The notes: generated from the sequence alone by a model not told the origin. A stretch of DNA of 64,000 bases from JABDIP01 sp965212545 (GCA_965212545.1 CBDBVB010000021.1:248001-312000); one strand, 5' to 3'. Shown: positions 9,146 through 19,172, counted from the first letter of the stretch. Numbers and translations: made by a program.

Positions 9146-10938
9146 TCAGAATCGGTCTTCGGCCAGCGTCATTACGGTCGCATGGCCCTCACGGATCGGG
9201 GCTAGCAGGCCCCGCGTCTGCGGAAGAAACTGCTCGGCATAGAACCGCGCAGTGGTCCGCTTGGCGGCCGCCAGTTCGGGATCGCCGATGCCGGCTGTCT
9301 GGCATTCGACGGCCTCAAGTGCTGCACGGGCCATCATGAATCCGCCGGCGACCAACCCGAACATGCGAAGGTAGTGCGCCGATCCTGCTGCTACGCCCGT
9401 TGGATCGGACTTGGCCGTTGACGCGATCCAGTCGGTCGCATCCCGCAAGGCATCCAGCCCATCCTTGAGTTGGGTGCGGATGGCACGCATGTCATCGCCC
9501 TCTGCACCGGCAAGCGCGACGTCCAAAGCCGCGACCTGGGCCAGGAATTCCGCCGCCGATCGTCCGCCGTCGCGTGCCACCTTGCGGAAGACGAGATCGG
9601 CCGCCTGGATGCCGTTCGTGCCCTCATAGATCGGTGCGATGCGGGCATCGCGCAGATGCTGCGCTGCGCCTGTCTCCTCCACGAATCCCATGCCGCCATG
9701 GATCTGCACGCCGGTCGACGCGACATCGCATCCGACATCCGTGCACCATGCCTTGACCACCGGGGTCAACAGATCGACCAGCGCCTGGGCCGTCTGACGT
9801 TCAGCGGCATCGGGATGGCGCTTGGCTGTGTCCAGGGTGGCGGCGGCAAAATAGGTCAGCGCCCGGCCGGCCTCGATCTGCGCCTTCATGCCCAGCAGCA
9901 TGCGCCGCACGTCCGGATGGTGGATGATGGTCGCCGCGGCCTTGCCATCGCCGAGTGCCCGGCCCTGGACGCGATTGCGGGCGAAATCCACCGCCTGCTG
10001 GTAGGCCCGCTCGGCGATCGCCATCGCCCTGCAGGCCGACCGACAGCCGGGCATTGTTCATCATCGTGAACATGTACTCGATGCCGCGGTTCTCCTCGCC
10101 GACCAGGTAGCCGATCGCACCGTCATTATCGCCATAGGCCATGACACAGGTCGGGCTGGCGTTGATCCCAAGTTTGCGCTCCAGCGACACGCAGCGAAGA
10201 TCGTTTCGTCGCGCCGTTCGAACCGTCGGCGCCGATCAGGAATTTCGGCACGACGAACAGGCTGATTCCCTTGATTCCGGGTGGGGCGTCGGGTGTGCGC
10301 GCGAGCACCAGGTGAATAATGTTGTCAGCCAGGTCGTGCTCGCCATAGGTGATGAAAATCTTCTGTCCTGAGATGCGGTAGACGTCGCCATCCTTCTCGG
10401 CCTTGGTCCTGACGGCGCCGACATCGGACCCGGCCTGCGGCTCGGTCAGATTCATGGTCCCGGTCCACTCGCCGGAGATCAGCTTGGGCAGATAGACCTG
10501 CTTCTGCCGATCGGTGCCATGGTCCTGCAGCAGTTCCACGGCACCCTGATTGAGCAGCGGGCACAGTCCGAACGACATGTTGGATGCCTGCCACATCTCC
10601 TGCACCGCGAACGCCACCGTCCAGGGCAGCCCCTGTCCACCGTATTCCGGCTCGAACGGCACCGCGTTCCAACCCCCGTCGCGATACTGGTCATAGGCCG
10701 CCTTGAAGCCCTTGGGCGTGCGGACGACGCCGTTTTCCAGGACCGAATGTTCACGGTCGCCGGACGCGTTGATCGGGGCCAGCACCTCCGATGCCAACTT
10801 CCCCGCCTCCTCCAGCACCGCGTCGACCAGCTCGGATGTGGCGTCCTCATAGCCGGGCAGGGCGGCGATCCTGTCGAGACCGACCAGTCGGTTCAGTACA
10901 AACCGCATGTCCTCGATCGGGGCGGAGTACGGGACCAT
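9146..10938 (-). pseudogene. acyl-CoA dehydrogenase, interrupted by two +1 frameshifts
   Basis: Homology runs continuously over about 597 codons but across three frames. The N-terminal part (from ATG 10938, after GAGGT) covers PIEDMRFVLNRLVGL to LFVVPKFLIGADGSNGA. An extra base at about 10209 then shifts the frame, and the middle part continues LERKLGINASPTCVMAYG to NNARLSVGLQ. A second extra base at about 10024 leads into AIAERAYQQAVDFARN and the C-terminus with PIYEGTNGIQAAD, whose Glu is the usual catalytic base. The long (about 600-residue) architecture resembles the DmdC-like acyl-CoA dehydrogenase group, a cytoplasmic FAD enzyme of fatty acid or methylmercaptopropionyl-CoA oxidation. 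If the insertions are sequencing errors the gene is intact; if real, it is dead. Confidence 0.8.
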
Positions 10939-11183
10939 TATCGACCTCATACCGTTCGTTTTCGGGCGGGCAAATCTAGCACGGACGCGGCGGGCGCACC
11001 GTCAGCATATGGGGATTTTTCGGAATGTAATGCTCAACGTTTACGTAGGCGTCAATTTCGAGCGACCGGTCACGCGCCTGGACAGACCCGCCGACGATGC
11101 CGTCTGATAGTCGAAATCCGTTCCATCGCGGAACACCGAGCCGGCGCCAATGCGCTCAATAGCGAAGAAGGGAGGTATCGAAC

Positions 11184-12010
11184 ATGTGTGTTCCAGGATG
11201 TTCCGAGGCTGTCTTGCGACGCCTCAATCGGCGTAATTTCTTCAGGGGTTCCGCGCTGGCGGCGGCTGGCGCGACATTGGCGGCGATGACGCCGACGCCG
11301 GCACCAGCGCAGACCCAGCGCAGCTTTCAGCCGCGTGGTCGATCTCACACACGTTCTTCGGACCGAATTCCCGACATTCCCAGGAGTCCCGGGCATCGAG
11401 TTCGAAGCTCTCGCGAGATTCGAAACTGACGGCTACAACATGTATCGATGGCTGCTGGTCGAACACACCGGGACACATATGGACGCACCGATCCATTTCT
11501 CCGGTGACGGCACGCTCCGCCGACGAAATTCCGGCGGAGCAGTTGGTGGTTCCACTGGCCGTGGTGGATATCGCGTCGCGGGCCGAGGACGACCCCGACA
11601 CCCAGGTGACCCCGGATGATTTGATTGCCTGGGAATCGGCCAATGGGCCAATCCCGCAAGGAGCCTGCGTTGCCATGAACAGCGGATGGGACAGCCGCGT
11701 CGGGAGCGACGGTTTCCGCAATGCCGATGGCGACGGCGTCCTGCATTTCCCGGGTTTCCACCAGGATGCGGTGGCCTACTTGCTGGAAAACACGACGGCG
11801 GCCGGGATCGCGGTCGACACCCTGTCCCTCGATTACGGGCCGTCGCCGGACTTCGCCACCCACTACAAATGGCTGCCGGCGAACCGCTGGGGGATGGAAT
11901 GTGTCGCCAATCTCGGCGACGTACCGGCGACCGGCGCCACCATCGTGGTCGGCGGGCCAAAGATCCAGGGCGCCACCGGCGGGCCTAGCCGGGTGCTGGC
12001 GTTGGTCTAG
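11184..12010 (+). pseudogene. Tat-exported cyclase-family hydrolase, two +1 frameshifts
   Basis: A good ribosome site GGAGGT (11171-11176) precedes ATG 11184. The N-terminus is a twin-arginine signal (RRLNRRNFFRG, then a hydrophobic stretch ending near PAPAQ). Near 11333 one extra base moves the frame to VVDLTHVLRTEFPTFPG and the metal-binding motif HTGTHMDAPIHF. Near 11515 a second extra base leads to SADEIPAEQLVVPLAVVDI and a C-terminus rich in DTLSLDYGPS and WGMECVANL. This is the cyclase/kynurenine formamidase/isatin hydrolase superfamily, a metal-dependent hydrolase placed in the periplasm by the signal. With both bases removed it would be 274 residues, a normal length. Confidence 0.8.
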
Positions 12011-12154
12011 AGTTCGGATTCAGGTCGAGCAGACTGCGTAGGAAGACCCGACCGCCGCTCTGAGCCTGAATTCGTCAGGATCTCGTTGCGTTCATCCCGA
12101 TCTGCCGCAAACGCGTCGCGGTCGGCGCCCGCCGGCAGGTCCGGACCCAGTGGC

Positions 12155-13222
12155 CTAGCGCTTGACCAGCGTGACGCCGTGGTCCGCAAGTCTGACGGAT
12201 ACGGGACTTCCGGATGCCCTGGCCGGACTCAGGTTGGGGTCGATCACGAAGATCTCGCCCAGATCTGTGTCGACGGTGTATTCGAAATGGCTGCCGAGAT
12301 AGGTCGCCTTGCTGATGTGCCCCTGCAGAGCGTCGGTCGTTCCGGAATCCTCTAGCCGGATCGCCTCGGGGCGTATTGCGAGGTCGGCCTTGCCCGGTGG
12401 CAAGCCACGGTGTGGCAGCTGCAGTTTCGATCCGGCGAGCCGGATGATTGCCTTGTCATTCTCGATATGGTCGATCTCGACTTCCACCAGATTTGCGTCG
12501 CCGACGAAGTCTGCCACGAAGCGGTCTACAGGCTGCTCATAGAGCTCCAGAGGGGGGCCTTCCTGGGCGATCTCCGCATTGCGCATGACGATGATCTTGT
12601 CCGAGACCGCGAGGGCCTCCTCCTGGTCATGGGTGACATAGACGGATGTAAGGTTCAGGCGCTGCTGCAGTTCGCGGATGTCCTCGCGCACCCGGCGGCG
12701 AAGCTTGGCGTCGAGGTTCGATAGCGGCTCGTCGAACAGAAGCACCTGCGGTTTGAGAACCAGCGCCCTGGCGACGGCGACGCGTTGCTGTTGCCCGCCG
12801 GACAATTCACTGGGCAGCCGCTGCCCGAATCCCTTCAGGCCGACCTGGGCCAGGCTGTCCTCGGCCTGTTCGTGCGCATCGCGTTTCGCTGCTCCGCTTA
12901 CGACCAGGCCGTAGGCGACGTTTTGCAGGACCGTCATATGCGGGAACAGCGCATAGGACTGGAATACCATGGTCACGTCGCGATCCGTGGCCGGCAGCGA
13001 CGAGACATCCTCCTTGCCGATCAGGATGCGCCCGCGTGTCGGCATTTCCAGGCCGGCTATCAGGCGCAACGTGGTCGTCTTGCCGCAACCGCTCGGACCC
13101 AGCAGCGTGACCAGTTTCCCGGCCTCGATGTGGAAGGAAACGTCATTGACCGCCGTGACCGAACCAAACGCCTTCGTGACGCTCTCAAAGATTACGGAGG
13201 AGGCCGCAGCGACACCACTCAT
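12155..13222 (-). CDS. iron/AfuC-type ABC transporter ATP-binding protein
   Basis: 355 residues. ATPase domain with Walker A GPSGCGKTT near residue 43, Q-loop VFQSYALF, signature LSGGQQQRVAVARAL near 138 and Walker B VLLFDEPLSNLD. A C-terminal TOBE-type beta domain follows from about residue 240 (GDANLVEVEID). This layout is typical of FbpC/PotA/CysA importers. It overlaps the permease gene by 4 bases (ATGA) and forms an operon with permease and binding protein upstream. Substrate is ferric iron by the broad family, but close relatives carry phosphonates or sugar phosphates, so iron is not proven. Confidence 0.9.
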   Translation of the reverse strand: MSGVAAASSVIFESVTKAFGSVTAVNDVSFHIEAGKLVTLLGPSGCGKTTTLRLIAGLEMPTRGRILIGKEDVSSLPATDRDVTMVFQSYALFPHMTVLQNVAYGLVVSGAAKRDAHEQAEDSLAQVGLKGFGQRLPSELSGGQQQRVAVARALVLKPQVLLFDEPLSNLDAKLRRRVREDIRELQQRLNLTSVYVTHDQEEALAVSDKIIVMRNAEIAQEGPPLELYEQPVDRFVADFVGDANLVEVEIDHIENDKAIIRLAGSKLQLPHRGLPPGKADLAIRPEAIRLEDSGTTDALQGHISKATYLGSHFEYTVDTDLGEIFVIDPNLSPARASGSPVSVRLADHGVTLVKR

Positions 13223-15450
13223 CCTGTCAATCCTCCGATCGCCGGCTGGACCGGCGCGCCAGCTTGCTCGGACCGCCGGTGGATCTGGCGCTGGCCGACG
13301 GCGATCTGCACCAGCGCGATGACCGAAAGCATGACGACGATCAGCACGGATGAATAGGCGATGGCCATGCCGTAATCTCCATTCTCGACGCGGCCGATGA
13401 TGAATGACGTCGCCATGTCGTAATTGGCACTGACGAGGAAGATGACGGCGCTGAGAGCGGTCATCGCGCGAACGAAACTGAACACCAGCGCCGCGATGAT
13501 CGCCGGCTTGAGCAAGGGAAGGATGACTTTCCGGATCGTCACGAAGCTGTTGGCCCCGAGGGTCAGCGATGCCTCGTCAAGGCTCTTGTCGAGCTGGCTC
13601 ATCGACGCAATGCCGGCGCGGACGCCGACCGGCATGTTCCTGAAGACGAAGCTGATGATCAGGATTATGCCGGTTCCGGTCAGTTCGATCGGCGGCACGT
13701 TGAACGCCAGGATGTAGCTTATGCCAATCACGGTGCCGGGAATGGCGAAGCTCAACATGGTGCCGAACTCGAACACGTTCTTGCCGACGAACCGCTGACG
13801 GACCAGTACATAGGCCGTCAGCAAGCCAATGATCGCCGTGAGCGGGGCTGAGGCGATCGCGATCCAGATCGTCGTGAAGAAGGAATTCCAGGCGAGCCCG
13901 CTGAACACCAGCCCGAAATCGCCGCGGGTGATGCCGAATGCGTCGATGTAGTGGCGCCATGTCAGTGAATAGTCGCGGCCGAACAACTCAACGAAGCCGC
14001 CAAACAGGATGATCACATAGATCACGACGGTCAGAGCCGCCCAGGGAAGGGCCGTTCCATAGACCAGGGCCCTCAGACGCGTCGGAATCCAGATCCTGAC
14101 GCCGGAATCGCCCTTGCCGGTAACCGTGGCGTAGGATTTTCGCCCAAGCCAAAGGCGTTGTGCGAGGAACGCGGATAATGTGAACACCAGCAGGACGATC
14201 GCCAGGACCGCGGCCCGTCCCTGGTCATTCTGCGCCCCGACCACTGCAAAGAATATCTCCGTCGACAGGACGTCGAAATTGCCGCCAAGCACGAGCGGGT
14301 TGCCGAAATCGGCGAGGCTCTCGATGAAACCCAGAAGGAAGGCATTGGCAACGCCGGGACGCATCAACGGAAACGATATCGATGTGAAGGTCCGCCAGCC
14401 GCTCGCGCGCAGGGTCTGGGCCGCTTCCTCCATCGACGGGGAGACCCCTTCGACGACACCGATGAGGACCAGAAATGCGATCGGCGTGAAGGCGAGGGTC
14501 TGCGCGAACCACACGCCCGGAAGGCCGAATACCCATCGGGTTGGTCGAATCTCGAACGCGTCCCAGAGGAATTGAGTAACCAAGCCCGATCGGCCGAACA
14601 ACAGAATGACTGCGAGGCCGATTACGAAGGGCGGCGTGATAATCGGCAAAACGGTCAGCACACGCAGCGCCCGTTTTGCGCGGAAGCCTGTCCTCGTAGC
14701 GATCAGCGCAAATGCGAGCCCGAGCACGCATGAACTGAAACCGGTGAGCACCGCCAGGAGAAGCGAGTTCCAGGCGACACCGCAACGCAGGCCGCTGGTC
14801 AGGCAGGACAGCCCCCAGATCTTCGCATCGAAGAGCTTGTCGTGGAAAACGGTATAAGAATAGGCGCCGTCATTGTCCTGCAGTGCGCTGATAAGGATCC
14901 GGAATACCGGAAAGAAGATGAAAACTGCGACGACCGCGACGACCAGTCCAATCGACCCGACGACGAAGGAGTCACCGTGGATCGCCCCCCGGGCGGCGAT
15001 GCCGATTGTCATGAGGAATAGGAACGCGGCGAGAACCAGCAGCGCGCCATACCCCATACCGTCTTGGCGCAGCTCGGTCGGACCGAAGAGCGCCTCGAGG
15101 CCCGGGAACTCCCAGCCATCGATGCCGATCGTGAAGCCCTGGCCGATGACGTAGGCGAATCCCACCGCCCCGACAGCGACCAGTACACGCCCGAACAACG
15201 GGTCGGACTTCGGCCGCGTTACGACAGAGAGCGGCAGCAGCAGCAGAACCATGACCGGCGCGAGCCAGGGCCGTCCATGAAGCAGCGACAGGAACAGGCC
15301 CGAACCGGCCTCGGCCGAGAACGGACCTCCATCGCCGAGCCATTCGAAGGTCCAGAACCCGCCGTCGGCCACATACCATGGCACAAGGGCAAAACCGGCC
15401 ACCCCCGCTATGATCCAGGGGTAGGCCGATCTGTTCGGTGATGCCCTCAC
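13219..15450 (-). CDS. iron/AfuB-type ABC transporter permease, fused double domain
   Basis: 743 residues with many membrane segments. Two tandem BPD_transp_1 units are each marked by an EAA loop: EEAAQTLRASGWRTF near residue 341 followed by SFPLMRPG, and DEASLTLGANSF near 630 followed by ILPLLKPA. This is the FbpB-type fused permease, in which one chain forms both halves of the channel. About 170 residues with several additional predicted membrane segments precede the first unit, longer than in classic FbpB (about 500-550 residues in total) but seen in some proteobacterial homologues. It sits between the binding protein and ATPase genes in one operon. Confidence 0.9.
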   Translation of the reverse strand: MRASPNRSAYPWIIAGVAGFALVPWYVADGGFWTFEWLGDGGPFSAEAGSGLFLSLLHGRPWLAPVMVLLLLPLSVVTRPKSDPLFGRVLVAVGAVGFAYVIGQGFTIGIDGWEFPGLEALFGPTELRQDGMGYGALLVLAAFLFLMTIGIAARGAIHGDSFVVGSIGLVVAVVAVFIFFPVFRILISALQDNDGAYSYTVFHDKLFDAKIWGLSCLTSGLRCGVAWNSLLLAVLTGFSSCVLGLAFALIATRTGFRAKRALRVLTVLPIITPPFVIGLAVILLFGRSGLVTQFLWDAFEIRPTRWVFGLPGVWFAQTLAFTPIAFLVLIGVVEGVSPSMEEAAQTLRASGWRTFTSISFPLMRPGVANAFLLGFIESLADFGNPLVLGGNFDVLSTEIFFAVVGAQNDQGRAAVLAIVLLVFTLSAFLAQRLWLGRKSYATVTGKGDSGVRIWIPTRLRALVYGTALPWAALTVVIYVIILFGGFVELFGRDYSLTWRHYIDAFGITRGDFGLVFSGLAWNSFFTTIWIAIASAPLTAIIGLLTAYVLVRQRFVGKNVFEFGTMLSFAIPGTVIGISYILAFNVPPIELTGTGIILIISFVFRNMPVGVRAGIASMSQLDKSLDEASLTLGANSFVTIRKVILPLLKPAIIAALVFSFVRAMTALSAVIFLVSANYDMATSFIIGRVENGDYGMAIAYSSVLIVVMLSVIALVQIAVGQRQIHRRSEQAGAPVQPAIGGLTG

Positions 15451-15459
15451 CAGGGTCTG

Positions 15460-16500
15460 CTAGTTCGGCAATGCGCCTACTTCTTCGTCCCAGCGCTGTA
15501 ACAGACGGCGCCGCGTTTCCGACGAGCCATACTCTACGAAGTCGTAGTCGATGAGCTTGATCTCATCGAGGTTCGGAGCCTGCGGCGGCGGGGGCGCGTT
15601 CCGGTTCGACGGCACCTGATAGGCTGCCGCATTTGCCGCGAGTTCCTGAATGTCCGCCTGCAGTGCGAAGTCGTAGAACATGCGCGCCGCTTCGGGGTTC
15701 GGGCCTCCTTTGATGATGCTCATGGAGCCGATTTCAAAGCCGGTGCCTTCGCATGGGGACACGATCTCGATCGGGAAGCCGGCGACGCTCTGTGTAACCA
15801 TGTCGTGCTGGAATGTAATGCCGATCGCGGTTTCGCCGCGTGCGGCGGCCTTGATCGGGGCCGACCCGGATTTGGTGTATTCGTTGATATTGGCGTGCAT
15901 GCCCTGCATGAGCTCGAACGCTTCGTCCTCGCCGAAGACCTGCACGAGGGTCGCCAGGGTCGTGTACGATGTCCCGGATGAATTCGGGTTGGCGATCTGG
16001 ATTTCGCCGACATATTCCGGCTTTGTCAGATCGGTCCAGCACTCGGGCGCCGTCAATCCACCCTGCTCCAGGAGTTCGCTGTTGTAGCCGATGCCAAGTG
16101 CGCCGGCATAGATACCGACAGTTCTGTTGCCGCTTGCGGCTGCCTGGTTGAGGGCCCAGTCGTGAAGCTGGTCGGCCATTGGCGACACGTACTCTTCGGT
16201 CAGACCTTCCTCCGCCGCCTGCAGGTGCGGATCTCCGGTGCCGCCCCACCACACATCGCCCCTGGGGTTGCGCTCCTCGGCCTTGATCTGGGCAAACGTC
16301 TCGCCGGAGCTTTTGCGCGTCATGGCGACTTCGATGCCGGTCGCCTTCTCGAACTCCTCGACCATCAACTGGCACCACTCGATCTGCGGGCTGCAATACA
16401 GCACCAGTTCATCATCGGCGAGGGCGGGGTGCGATCCGGCCGACAGTGCAACCGTCGCGGTTGCCGCACTGGCCAGTGCCAAAAAGCCTTTTCTTTTCAT
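15460..16500 (-). CDS. ABC transporter substrate-binding protein, FbpA/AfuA type
   Basis: 346 residues. The signal peptide MKRKGFLALASAATATVAL ends around ALA|DDE near residue 28. The mature protein opens with ELVLYCSPQIEWCQ and contains DVWWGGTGDPH, GIYAGALGIGYNSELL and PNSSGTSYTTLATL, characteristic of the Fe(III)/AfuA binding-protein family. I do not see the paired Tyr iron ligands of classic FbpA in an obvious place, so the ligand may be something else. AfuA relatives are known to bind hexose phosphates, and others bind aminoethylphosphonate. First gene of the operon; GGGAGGAAG lies just before the ATG. Confidence 0.9.
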   Translation of the reverse strand: MKRKGFLALASAATATVALSAGSHPALADDELVLYCSPQIEWCQLMVEEFEKATGIEVAMTRKSSGETFAQIKAEERNPRGDVWWGGTGDPHLQAAEEGLTEEYVSPMADQLHDWALNQAAASGNRTVGIYAGALGIGYNSELLEQGGLTAPECWTDLTKPEYVGEIQIANPNSSGTSYTTLATLVQVFGEDEAFELMQGMHANINEYTKSGSAPIKAAARGETAIGITFQHDMVTQSVAGFPIEIVSPCEGTGFEIGSMSIIKGGPNPEAARMFYDFALQADIQELAANAAAYQVPSNRNAPPPPQAPNLDEIKLIDYDFVEYGSSETRRRLLQRWDEEVGALPN

Positions 16501-16538
16501 AATCTTCCTCCCGAAAGCTTGTTGTTATTGTCGACCAA

Positions 16539-16567
16539 TATGTAACACAATTGAAATAAATCGGTAA
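16539..16567 (-). promoter_or_regulatory. possible sigma-70-like promoter of the FbpA/AfuA-type operon
   Basis: Read on the minus strand, TTACCG (16567-16562) and TACATA (16544-16539) are separated by 17 bases and lie in the most A/T-rich part of this intergenic region, about 40 bases upstream of the binding-protein ATG at 16500. The match to consensus is partial, so this is a candidate only. Confidence 0.3.
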
Positions 16568-16582
16568 CATTTTTGCAGAATG

Positions 16583-16596
16583 AGACCGATTGGTCT
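16583..16596. promoter_or_regulatory. inverted repeat upstream of the ABC operon
   Basis: AGACC (16583-16587) and GGTCT (16592-16596) form a perfect inverted repeat around GATT. It lies upstream of the possible promoter of the binding-protein gene and after the 3' end of the GlcD-type gene. No T-run follows in either direction, so a regulator-binding site is a better guess than a terminator. It does not match the iron-control boxes I can recall (Irr or RirA type). Confidence 0.3.
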
Positions 16597-16675
16597 TTGG
16601 TTGTGAAATGCGAACTGAATACTCGGCGATATGGCGTAACTGCTCTGATAGTTCTGCCGGCGATGTGCGTTTGCT

Positions 16676-18106
16676 TCAGACGACCTTGCCGGGGTTCATG
16701 ATTTCCTGCGGGTCGACGGCCTGCTTGATCCGGCGCATTAAATCCATCTCGACGTCCGATTTACGCTCGGCCATCTCCGCCCGCTTCAAGCGACCGATGC
16801 CGTGCTCGGCACTGATCGAGCCGCCCATCTCGACAACGATGCCATGCACGATCTCGTTGAATTCCCCCCAGCGCGCAAGATACGCCTCGCGGTCGGCGCC
16901 CTCGGGCTGGCCGAGGTTGAAATGGATGTTGCCGTCGCCGAGATGGCCGAAGGCCACGGTGCGGATGCCGGGCAGGCGTTTCTCCACCGCAGCGGTGGCT
17001 CTGGCTATCATCTCCGCGGTCCGCGCCACCGGCACGGAGACGTCGTGTTTGATCGATCCCCCCTCGAACCGCTGTCCTTCGACGACGGCCTCGCGAATGT
17101 GCCAGATTCTCTGACTCTGTACCTCACTTGCGGCAATCGTGGCATCCAGCACCAGACCGTCCTCAAACCCCTGTGCCAGAATGGCTTCGATCCAGTCACG
17201 CAGCGGCGCGTCCGCGACCGGCGAGGTGAACTCCAGCAGCAGGTACCAATCATAAGCGGCTGTCAGGGGATCGATCGTCCCGGTCACGTGGCGCAGGGCA
17301 AAATCCAGCCCGATGCGCGGGATCAACTCGCAGGCGGTCACGGCGTCGCCCGCGCCCTCGCGGGCCCGGTTCAGCAGGTCGATGCCGGCGGCGGGATCGC
17401 GGATCGCCGCAAATGCCGTCGTGGTCTGGCGCGGTCGCGGGAAGAGCTTGAGGACGGCAGCGGTGATGATGCCCAGCGTGCCCTCGGCCCCGATGAAGAG
17501 CTGTTTCAGGTCGTAGCCGGTGTTGTCCTTCCTGAGATCGCGCAAGCCATCCCAGATCCGGCCATCAGGCAATACGACTTCCAATCCCAGCACCAGGTCG
17601 CGGGCGTTGCCATAGCGCAGCACGCCGGTGCCGCCCGCATTCGTCGAGAGATTCCCGCCGATCCGGCATGACCCTTCCGCCGCCAGGCTGAGCGGGAACA
17701 GTCGATCGACGCCGGCTGCGGTTTCCTGAACCGTTTGCAGGATCACGCCGGCTTCCGACGTCAGCGTGCCGTTCACCGGATCGACAGATCGGATGCGGTT
17801 CAGGCGATCGGTCGAGAGGATGATGTCGCGGCCGTGCTCGTACGGACAGGCCCCGCCGACCAATCCCGTGTTGCCGCTTTGAGGAACAATGCCGATGCCG
17901 GCTTCAGCACAAATCGTGACGACGGCGGATACCTCATTCGTGGAGGCCGGACGCGCGACCAGCTCCGACGCACCCTGGAATTTGCCCCGCCATTCCTTGA
18001 GATAGGCGGCCATGTCGTTCTCGGACTCCACGACGCCCTTTGGCCCGACAATGCTCTTGATGCGCGCCAGCGCCTGGGATCTGTCCGTTTTCGGCTCTAC
18101 TGTCAT
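16676..18106 (-). CDS. FAD-binding oxidoreductase (GlcD/D-2-hydroxyacid dehydrogenase type)
   Basis: 476 residues. The FAD-binding domain shows PQSGNTGLVGGACP near residue 95, GGNLSTNAGGTGVLRYGNARD near 150 (split here by function into the pyrophosphate loop and following helix) and FIGAEGTLGIITAAVL near 205. The C-terminal oxidase domain ends with FGHLGDGNIHFN and SAEHGIGRLK, where the His residues contribute to substrate and metal binding. This is the family of glycolate oxidase GlcD, D-lactate dehydrogenase and D-2-hydroxyglutarate dehydrogenase; without GlcE/GlcF neighbours a stand-alone D-2-hydroxyacid dehydrogenase is more likely. It follows the Sua5-type gene by 9 bases in the same direction. 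Confidence 0.9.
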   Translation of the reverse strand: MTVEPKTDRSQALARIKSIVGPKGVVESENDMAAYLKEWRGKFQGASELVARPASTNEVSAVVTICAEAGIGIVPQSGNTGLVGGACPYEHGRDIILSTDRLNRIRSVDPVNGTLTSEAGVILQTVQETAAGVDRLFPLSLAAEGSCRIGGNLSTNAGGTGVLRYGNARDLVLGLEVVLPDGRIWDGLRDLRKDNTGYDLKQLFIGAEGTLGIITAAVLKLFPRPRQTTTAFAAIRDPAAGIDLLNRAREGAGDAVTACELIPRIGLDFALRHVTGTIDPLTAAYDWYLLLEFTSPVADAPLRDWIEAILAQGFEDGLVLDATIAASEVQSQRIWHIREAVVEGQRFEGGSIKHDVSVPVARTAEMIARATAAVEKRLPGIRTVAFGHLGDGNIHFNLGQPEGADREAYLARWGEFNEIVHGIVVEMGGSISAEHGIGRLKRAEMAERKSDVEMDLMRRIKQAVDPQEIMNPGKVV

Positions 18107-18115
18107 GGCCGCAGG

Positions 18116-19117
18116 TTAGCCCGCTGGCGCGACGTCGTCATCCGTAGCGGCTGCGCGGCGCAGCCGGTCGTTGATGGCAACGCCAAGGCCTTCCTCCGGA
18201 ATCGGCGCCACGGCGATGCCCGACACGCCCGACTGGTCCAGCCTGCGGAGCATGGCGAACAGGTTGGCAGCGGCCTCATGAAGATCGCCGGTTTCGCTCA
18301 GGTTCGGGCTGGCCGCGGTTCCGAGAGTCGGTCCGAACGCCAGAAAGGCCTCACCGGGTCGCGCCATGTCGGCATCCAGTCGAACCGGGATCGACGGTGC
18401 ATAGTGCCGGGTCAACTGGCCGGGCGATCGGCGTGCCTCCTTGCCAGCCGGCTCACGATCCGGGACCGCAACAGGCCCGATCAGGGCCTCCAGGTGATTC
18501 CTTGTGACGGCTCCCGGGCGCAGCAGTGTCGGGGTCGGAACCGACAGGTCGAGCACGGTTGACTCGATCCCTACCTCACAGCGTCCTCCCGCCAGGACCA
18601 GGTCAACCTGGCCGTCGAGACCGGCGACCACATGCTGGGCTGAGGTCGGGCTGATGCGCCCGGAGGGATTGGCGCTTGGTGCAACGACCGGGCAGCCTGC
18701 GGATGCCAGCAGGTCGCGCGCCTTGTCATGCCCCGGGACGCGAATGGCGAGACTGTCGAGACCGGCGCTCGCCAGCAGCGACACCGGGCACCCGGCGGTT
18801 CGCGGAAGGACAAGGGTCAAGGGGCCGGGCCACAAGGTATCCGCCAGTATTTGCGACCGCTGGTCGAAGTCGACCAGTTCCTCGGCCGCGGCCGCGGATG
18901 CGACATGCACGATCAGCGGATTGAACGACGGCCGGCCCTTGGCGGCGAACACGGCCGCAACGGCGCGGTCGTTCGTGGCATCCGCCCCCAGCCCATAAAC
19001 AGTCTCGGTCGGGAACGCGACCAGCTTACCGGCGCGCAGGGCGGCAGCGGCGCGAGCAATACCGGTGCGTCCGGTATCGACGATGACCGGAGCGGTTGTC
19101 TGGGCAGATTTGATCAC
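18116..19117 (-). CDS. tsaC: L-threonylcarbamoyladenylate synthase, Sua5 type
   Basis: 333 residues. The N-terminal YrdC domain carries AFPTETVYGLGADATND near residue 34 and KGRPSFNPLIVHV near 60, which bind ATP, bicarbonate and threonine. SRALLVVP-type second-half motifs are replaced by VVAPSANPSGRISPT near 145. A C-terminal Sua5 domain follows from about residue 220, so this is the long form. It makes threonylcarbamoyl-AMP for the t6A modification of tRNAs reading ANN codons. It is essential or nearly so in most bacteria. Located upstream of the GlcD-type gene, 9 bases apart, a pairing with no obvious biochemical link. Confidence 0.93.
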   Translation of the reverse strand: MIKSAQTTAPVIVDTGRTGIARAAAALRAGKLVAFPTETVYGLGADATNDRAVAAVFAAKGRPSFNPLIVHVASAAAAEELVDFDQRSQILADTLWPGPLTLVLPRTAGCPVSLLASAGLDSLAIRVPGHDKARDLLASAGCPVVAPSANPSGRISPTSAQHVVAGLDGQVDLVLAGGRCEVGIESTVLDLSVPTPTLLRPGAVTRNHLEALIGPVAVPDREPAGKEARRSPGQLTRHYAPSIPVRLDADMARPGEAFLAFGPTLGTAASPNLSETGDLHEAAANLFAMLRRLDQSGVSGIAVAPIPEEGLGVAINDRLRRAAATDDDVAPAG

Positions 19118-19172
19118 GCCGGGCTTTTACGCGGTGCCGCCATCGGCGTCGAGCGGCATGTCGGGCCGGGCC

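Noticed and set aside
16583..16596. Terminator of the GlcD-type gene
   Set aside because: The stem is only five bases and no T-run follows in the reading direction, so an operator-like role was kept instead.
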